A model generated the notes under the pieces. That model saw only the letters and a program-made list of their open reading frames with translations. It did no database searches and had not been told where the DNA came from. DNA of 6,691 bases from assembly GCA_031376995.1 (NCBI GenBank), contig JANMEO010000260.1, positions 1 through 6,691 on the forward strand. The letters run 5' to 3'. The stretch comes from CANHBY01 sp031376995 (GTDB lineage Bacteria > Pseudomonadota > Gammaproteobacteria > Burkholderiales > Burkholderiaceae_C). The first letter of the stretch is position 1; the number at the start of each line of letters is the position of its first letter. Both the position numbers and the translations under genes were made by a program. This document shows positions 5,000 to 6,691 of this stretch, in pieces.

Positions 5000-5146
5000 G
5001 GGCGATTGTATGAAGCCACTCTCTGCTTGCAAAGTGGGAAATATTAATAAAAATGGCTATTTTTCGGCGCTCAAGTGGTTGGTTTGTGCGTTTTCATTGA
5101 AATTTCTGCCTCAGGTGGGGCAAAAAAACCTCATGCAATTGCCTTG
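4998..5146 (-). mobile_element. 149-bp repeated MITE-like element, copy 2 (inverted relative to copy 1)
   Basis: The ends are imperfect inverted repeats: plus-strand 4998-5016 reads CAGGGCGATTGTATGAAGC, and the other end read inward on the minus strand (5146-5128) is CAAGGCAATTGCATGAGGT. The full length matches copy 1 (3646-3794) in reverse orientation with the same size. Its left boundary coincides with the end of the IS6-like fragment, consistent with insertion into or beside it. No matching target duplication was found (TGATCAAGC on one side, AATTATTGA on the other). It lies ~137 bp upstream of the His/Asp-repeat gene. Confidence 0.78.
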
Positions 5147-5180
5147 AATTATTGAGTTAGCTAAACGAGGGAAAAAATGT

Positions 5181-5194
5181 TGCCGAATTTGGCA
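5181..5194 (+). promoter_or_regulatory. Near-palindrome TGCCGAATTTGGCA upstream of the His/Asp-repeat gene
   Basis: The 14-bp imperfect palindrome (only the G/T pair is non-complementary) lies 90 bases before ATG 5284, ahead of an eight-T run (5206-5213). It may be an operator. TTGATA at 5227-5232 is a possible -35 box, the same hexamer as upstream of the EF-hand gene, but no good -10 follows at the right distance. Confidence 0.25.
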
Positions 5195-5283
5195 TCTCTT
5201 ATTGATTTTTTTTAGTGATTTCTGATTTGATACGATACATCGAATCATGAATAGCGTATGCCAAGCAATCTTAAGGATTTAAA

Positions 5284-6240
5284 ATGTCAACAATTTCTAG
5301 AAGCTCTACAGTACCGTCAGGCCATGAACATCATATTCATTCAAAACAGAAACATGGCAATCACAATACTGATTGCAAATTTGACGAGAAAGCTATTCTT
5401 GGCCCTGACGGATGCAATGGGGATGACGATAAGGGGCATAGGAATAAAAATAATCATAATCATAATGGTGACCATGGCGACAAGCATAAGGGTGACCATG
5501 GCGATAAGCATAAGGGTGACCATGGCGATAAGCGTAAGGGCGGCCATGGCGATATGTACAAGGGGGGGCATGGCGACATGCACAAGGGGGGGCATAGCGA
5601 CTACTCAAAAATACTTTTTGCATCCCTAGAAACTATAAAAAATAATCTTGATTTTGATGTTCAAGCAAAACTCAATGATTTATATGATAGCTTGCAGGGA
5701 TCAAACATTTCAGGCGGCCCAGGAAGCGCAGGCCGAGCAAATAGAGATAAATACAATGAAGGTATAAAAGAAATAATGAAAGATCTATTTGCCGAAATAG
5801 ATAAGAAATTATCAAAGTATACTAGTTATGAGCAACTTCCCCCAGAACTTAAGGAGACACTAACTGCCGTTTCAGATTGGATAAAGATAGGGTTCCACGG
5901 AGGAAAAGACAATGATATGGGAACCGGGCCGCATGCATTGGAAAGTTCTAATAAAGGCATGCAAGGTGCAGCATATGTTATAGCACATGGAATGCAAGCG
6001 GGTGACGATACAAGAATGAGTGCGTTGTTCCGTAACGGAAATGAAGCCGATCACAATTCTCTGAATAAATTAGATGGTGCTTCGCTTTTTAGCCTTATAA
6101 AAGAAAATGGCGGTTTAACTGGTTTATTTAAAGGCAAAGATGGTATGACTAGTACATTTTGGGGGGCAAGTGCGGATGTTGATGCTAATGCAATCCAAAA
6201 TCCCGCACAGGCTATAGATTATTTCAAGAATGATTATTAA
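5284..6240 (+). CDS. Unrecognised 318-residue protein with His/Asp/Gly/Lys octapeptide repeats
   Basis: ATG 5284 follows AAGGA with an 8-base gap, a good ribosome site. There is no signal peptide or membrane helix; the N terminus is Ser-rich and polar. Residues 14-61 are rich in His, Asn, Lys and Asp with two Cys (31, 44). Residues 62-107 hold five tandem 8-residue units (GDHGDKHK x2, GDHGDKRK, GGHGDMYK, GGHGDMHK) and a partial sixth (GGHSDY). His and Asp at fixed spacing suggest a flexible, metal-binding stretch. From ~108 to 318 a helical, then Gly/Asp/Asn-rich domain follows (ASLETIKNNLDFDVQAKLND, then KEIMKDLFAEIDKKLSKY, later GASLFSLIKENGGLTGLFKG). Harpin-like features (Gly-rich, polar, no Sec signal) are present, but the Cys residues and lack of any type III gene argue for caution. 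Low GC and its own mobile-element neighbour suggest horizontal origin. Function unknown. Confidence 0.75.
   Translation: MSTISRSSTVPSGHEHHIHSKQKHGNHNTDCKFDEKAILGPDGCNGDDDKGHRNKNNHNHNGDHGDKHKGDHGDKHKGDHGDKRKGGHGDMYKGGHGDMHKGGHSDYSKILFASLETIKNNLDFDVQAKLNDLYDSLQGSNISGGPGSAGRANRDKYNEGIKEIMKDLFAEIDKKLSKYTSYEQLPPELKETLTAVSDWIKIGFHGGKDNDMGTGPHALESSNKGMQGAAYVIAHGMQAGDDTRMSALFRNGNEADHNSLNKLDGASLFSLIKENGGLTGLFKGKDGMTSTFWGASADVDANAIQNPAQAIDYFKNDY
5467..5604 (+). repeat. 24-bp in-frame tandem repeat, five full units plus a partial sixth
   Basis: Units start at 5467, 5491, 5515, 5539 and 5563, with a partial one from 5587. Each encodes G-[DG]-H-G-D-x-x-K. The first two differ by one silent base (GAC/GAT). 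Divergence rises rightward (HK, HK, RK, then MYK, MHK), and the last units begin GGGGGG instead of GGTGAC. Such perfect-length repeats can gain or lose units by slippage without shifting the frame. Confidence 0.9.
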
Positions 6241-6321
6241 CACTTGTGTACAGGCTATGCTTTAAAAAATAGGCACGGTTAAAAGCAGGGCGCCACGAGG
6301 CAATACAAATACGACCTTTTT
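6241..6321. other. Intergenic DNA with a possible decayed end of the 149-bp repeat family
   Basis: GGTTAAAAGCAGGGCG (6278-6293), followed by CCACGAGGC (6292-6300), resembles GGTTGAAAACAGGGCG...GCATGAGGC at the left edge of copy 1 (3637-3664) with a ~4-base gap. Homology beyond that is not convincing. No clear terminator for the preceding gene was found. Confidence 0.3.
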
Positions 6322-6690
6322 TCAAGCAATTAGATTTGAATAATACGAATTGATCGCCGCCATATAGTTATCAATTGCCTGCAGTGTTAGCGGCGACAGG
6401 TATTTATTTAATAATACCGAAAAAATGTAAAGACGGAGGGTGGAGATATATGAGGCTTTATAGCAGTAATGGATAGACATCAAAGGATGGGCATCAGTCA
6501 ATCCACCCAGGGCCATCGCATGAAGAAAGACCCAATTAACGTGGTACAAGCCCAAACAAAGTGGCCAATTAGTCTGGGGACTATACCCATTCAACCTGAA
6601 GGTGCTGTTCGCAAGGTCTGAAAATTGTCGTTGATTCGGGAGAATAGCGAGGGTCGAATCTTGGGGATGGTTACTTTGAAAAAGTCCTGG
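6322..6690 (-). CDS. Possible C-terminal part of a leftward gene entering from the right (unrecognised)
   Basis: The minus-strand frame is open from the window edge to TGA at 6322-6324, 122 codons without a stop in AT-rich DNA and without an ATG start, as expected for the 3' part of a gene beginning outside. The product is hydrophilic at first (QSNHPQDSTLAILPNQRQ), then aromatic and moderately hydrophobic (WPLCLGLYHVNWVFLHAMAL), and ends in a helical-looking NYMAAINSYYSNLIA. I recognise no family. A chance open frame cannot be excluded; the complementary strand shows nothing better. Confidence 0.3.
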   Translation of the reverse strand, partial: PGLFQSNHPQDSTLAILPNQRQFSDLANSTFRLNGYSPQTNWPLCLGLYHVNWVFLHAMALGGLTDAHPLMSIHYCYKASYISTLRLYIFSVLLNKYLSPLTLQAIDNYMAAINSYYSNLIA

Positions 6691-6691
6691 A

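Noticed and set aside
3660..5200. Hrp-type promoter boxes (paired TTCG motifs) upstream of the two unknown genes
   Set aside because: Single TTCG words occur, but no correctly spaced pair was found upstream of either gene.
5467..5604. CRISPR-like regular repeat
   Set aside because: The units are directly adjacent with no spacers and stay in frame within a gene; this is a coding tandem repeat.
5258..5629. Plus-strand 123-codon frame and two minus-strand frames across the 24-bp repeats
   Set aside because: They are repetitive shadows of the His/Asp-repeat gene in other frames; long stop-free frames are expected over a 24-bp tandem repeat.

Overview
The window looks like chromosomal accessory DNA of a betaproteobacterium, probably Burkholderiales (Comamonadaceae-like). 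This is inferred from the GC-rich genes at the left end and from the flavour of the toxin-antitoxin, DUF6788-like and transposase fragments. No marker gene fixes the taxon. Composition changes sharply along the window: the first ~1.8 kb is GC-rich with GC-ending codons, while ~3.3 kb to the right end is AT-rich with different codon use, which suggests acquired DNA.

Left block (1-1810). This holds the C-terminal part of a large calcium-binding, RTX/adhesin-type surface or secreted protein whose start lies off the window, then a likely terminator, then a 268-residue protein made of two response-regulator receiver domains and nothing else.

Middle block (1811-3218). This is a graveyard of mobile DNA around one apparently intact toxin-antitoxin pair. 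A ParD-like antitoxin and a ParE-like toxin read leftward. Downstream of the toxin is a decayed DUF6788-type gene, and upstream of the antitoxin is a frameshifted remnant of a serine recombinase. The block is bracketed by two inverted, ~92% identical ~137-bp copies of the 3' end of the DUF6788-type gene. The two copies are broken by different mutations: a nonsense codon in one, a 1-base deletion in the other.

Right block (3219-6691). This AT-rich region contains two unrecognised genes, each behind non-coding mobile DNA. The first encodes a 255-residue, cysteine-free protein with one well-formed EF-hand loop. The second encodes a 318-residue protein with a tandem His/Asp/Gly/Lys octapeptide repeat followed by a globular-looking domain. 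Neither has a Sec-type signal peptide, and both have polar, Ser/Asn-rich N termini. Export by another route is possible but unproven.

The non-coding DNA around these genes is highly structured. (i) A 152-bp element at 3372-3523 has 19-bp perfect terminal inverted repeats and a perfect 9-bp target duplication. (ii) An adjacent 102-bp segment is bounded by inverted repeats and by a third copy of the same 9-mer. (iii) A family of 149-bp elements with terminal inverted repeats has two copies of equal length in opposite orientation, one upstream of each gene (3646-3794 and 4998-5146). These look like MITEs. Between the two genes, fragments of two unrelated transposase genes (IS4-type and IS6-type) are fused head to head. 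The right end may hold the 3' part of another leftward gene, at low confidence.
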